Of a stretch of 64,000 bases of DNA, positions 63,868 to 64,000 are shown piece by piece (the stretch's first letter is position 1; each line of letters opens with the position of its first letter). The DNA comes from Kaistia dalseonensis (GTDB lineage Bacteria > Pseudomonadota > Alphaproteobacteria > Rhizobiales > Kaistiaceae). The notes below the pieces were generated by a model that was not told the DNA's origin, searched no databases, and saw only the letters and a program-made list of their open reading frames with translations. Position numbers and translations under genes: made by a program. The stretch covers positions 372,001 to 436,000 of the forward strand of contig NZ_JAUSVO010000006.1 in NCBI RefSeq assembly GCF_030814715.1, given 5' to 3'.

Positions 63868-64000
63868 CCAGTATCCGCCCGCGCGGCTGGCGCGCCCGTT
63901 TCAGTCCCGAGCAGATTGCATGGCTTGCCGCCATCGGCATCTGCATCGGCACCTACGCTCTGATCTTCGCGATCGTCGCTTGGTTGGCAGGGTGGCTCTG
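63864..64000 (+). CDS. small membrane protein, cut by window edge
   Basis: ATG 63864 overlaps the previous stop (ATGA). The visible 45 residues start MTSIRPRGWRARFSPEQIAW and contain one membrane helix (AIGICIGTYALIFAIVAWLA). No family recognised. Part of the early phage operon. Confidence 0.7.
   Translation, partial: MTSIRPRGWRARFSPEQIAWLAAIGICIGTYALIFAIVAWLAGWL

Larger units (their letters stand above)
60798..64000. mobile_element. left part of a Mu-like transposable prophage
   Basis: Begins TGATGGCTGACAC exactly where the upstream tandem repeat loses similarity. Carries three 21-bp end sites, a leftward membrane gene, a leftward S24 repressor, a rightward Ner-like gene and a ParB-like gene. 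This order is that of transposable phages before their transposase A and B genes. The rest lies beyond the window. Confidence 0.8.

Overview
The window looks like the chromosome of an alphaproteobacterium, most probably of the order Hyphomicrobiales (Rhizobiales). The base composition is GC-rich. Several neighbourhoods are typical of that order: trxB followed by a LysR gene of the LsrB/VtlR type with a probable AbcR small RNA behind it, a carA - yqeY - dnaG - rpoD block, two IalB-like proteins, an HlyU-family protein and a Tat-exported MsrP. I cannot name the genus from sequence alone.

Bases 1-27,170 are an accessory region, full of broken genes and insertion sequence (IS) debris, that stops beside a tRNA-Ile2(CAU) gene. 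From the left it holds a frameshifted alpha/beta hydrolase, an IS21 relic carrying a 201-bp MITE, and a dihydrofolate-reductase-like gene. Next comes a catabolic island: a two-ATPase ABC importer of the glycerol GlpSTPQV type, a zinc alcohol dehydrogenase and a divergent sigma-54 activator, with a good -24/-12 promoter in the divergent gap. About 160-bp imperfect direct repeats flank this island. Then follow a nest of IS5, IS1182 and IS630 fragments, one nearly intact IS5 copy, a frameshifted DUF2971 gene and a tyrosine recombinase. An aromatic-amine (or methylamine) dehydrogenase operon comes next, with order B-E-D-A plus two c-type cytochromes and a divergent AraC regulator. The region ends with an amber-interrupted AAA_13-type ATPase and a fully decayed DUF3489 - DUF2924 - serine recombinase cassette.

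Bases 27,170-60,340 are core chromosome with intact genes. They encode Ndh-type dehydrogenase, SIMPL, IalB and autotransporter envelope proteins, lipid kinase, CarA, YqeY, Rsm22, BrnT/BrnA, DnaG, RpoD, a Uma2 protein, HlyU, a proline-rich DUF6600-like protein, envelope and stress proteins, CarB, GreA, an Lrp regulator, TrxB, LsrB with AbcR, MsrP and an aspartate aminotransferase. Intergenic gaps carry large palindromic repeats whose stems co-vary between copies.

Bases 60,340-64,000 begin with a tandem duplication that includes the 3' tail of the aminotransferase gene. This is cut at base 60,798 by what I read as the left end of a Mu-like transposable prophage. Three 21-bp direct sites lie at spacings of 107 and 40 bp, close to the L1-L2-L3 layout of phage Mu. 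They are followed by a leftward membrane-protein gene, a leftward S24-type repressor, a rightward Ner-like gene, a ParB-like gene and a membrane protein cut by the window edge.
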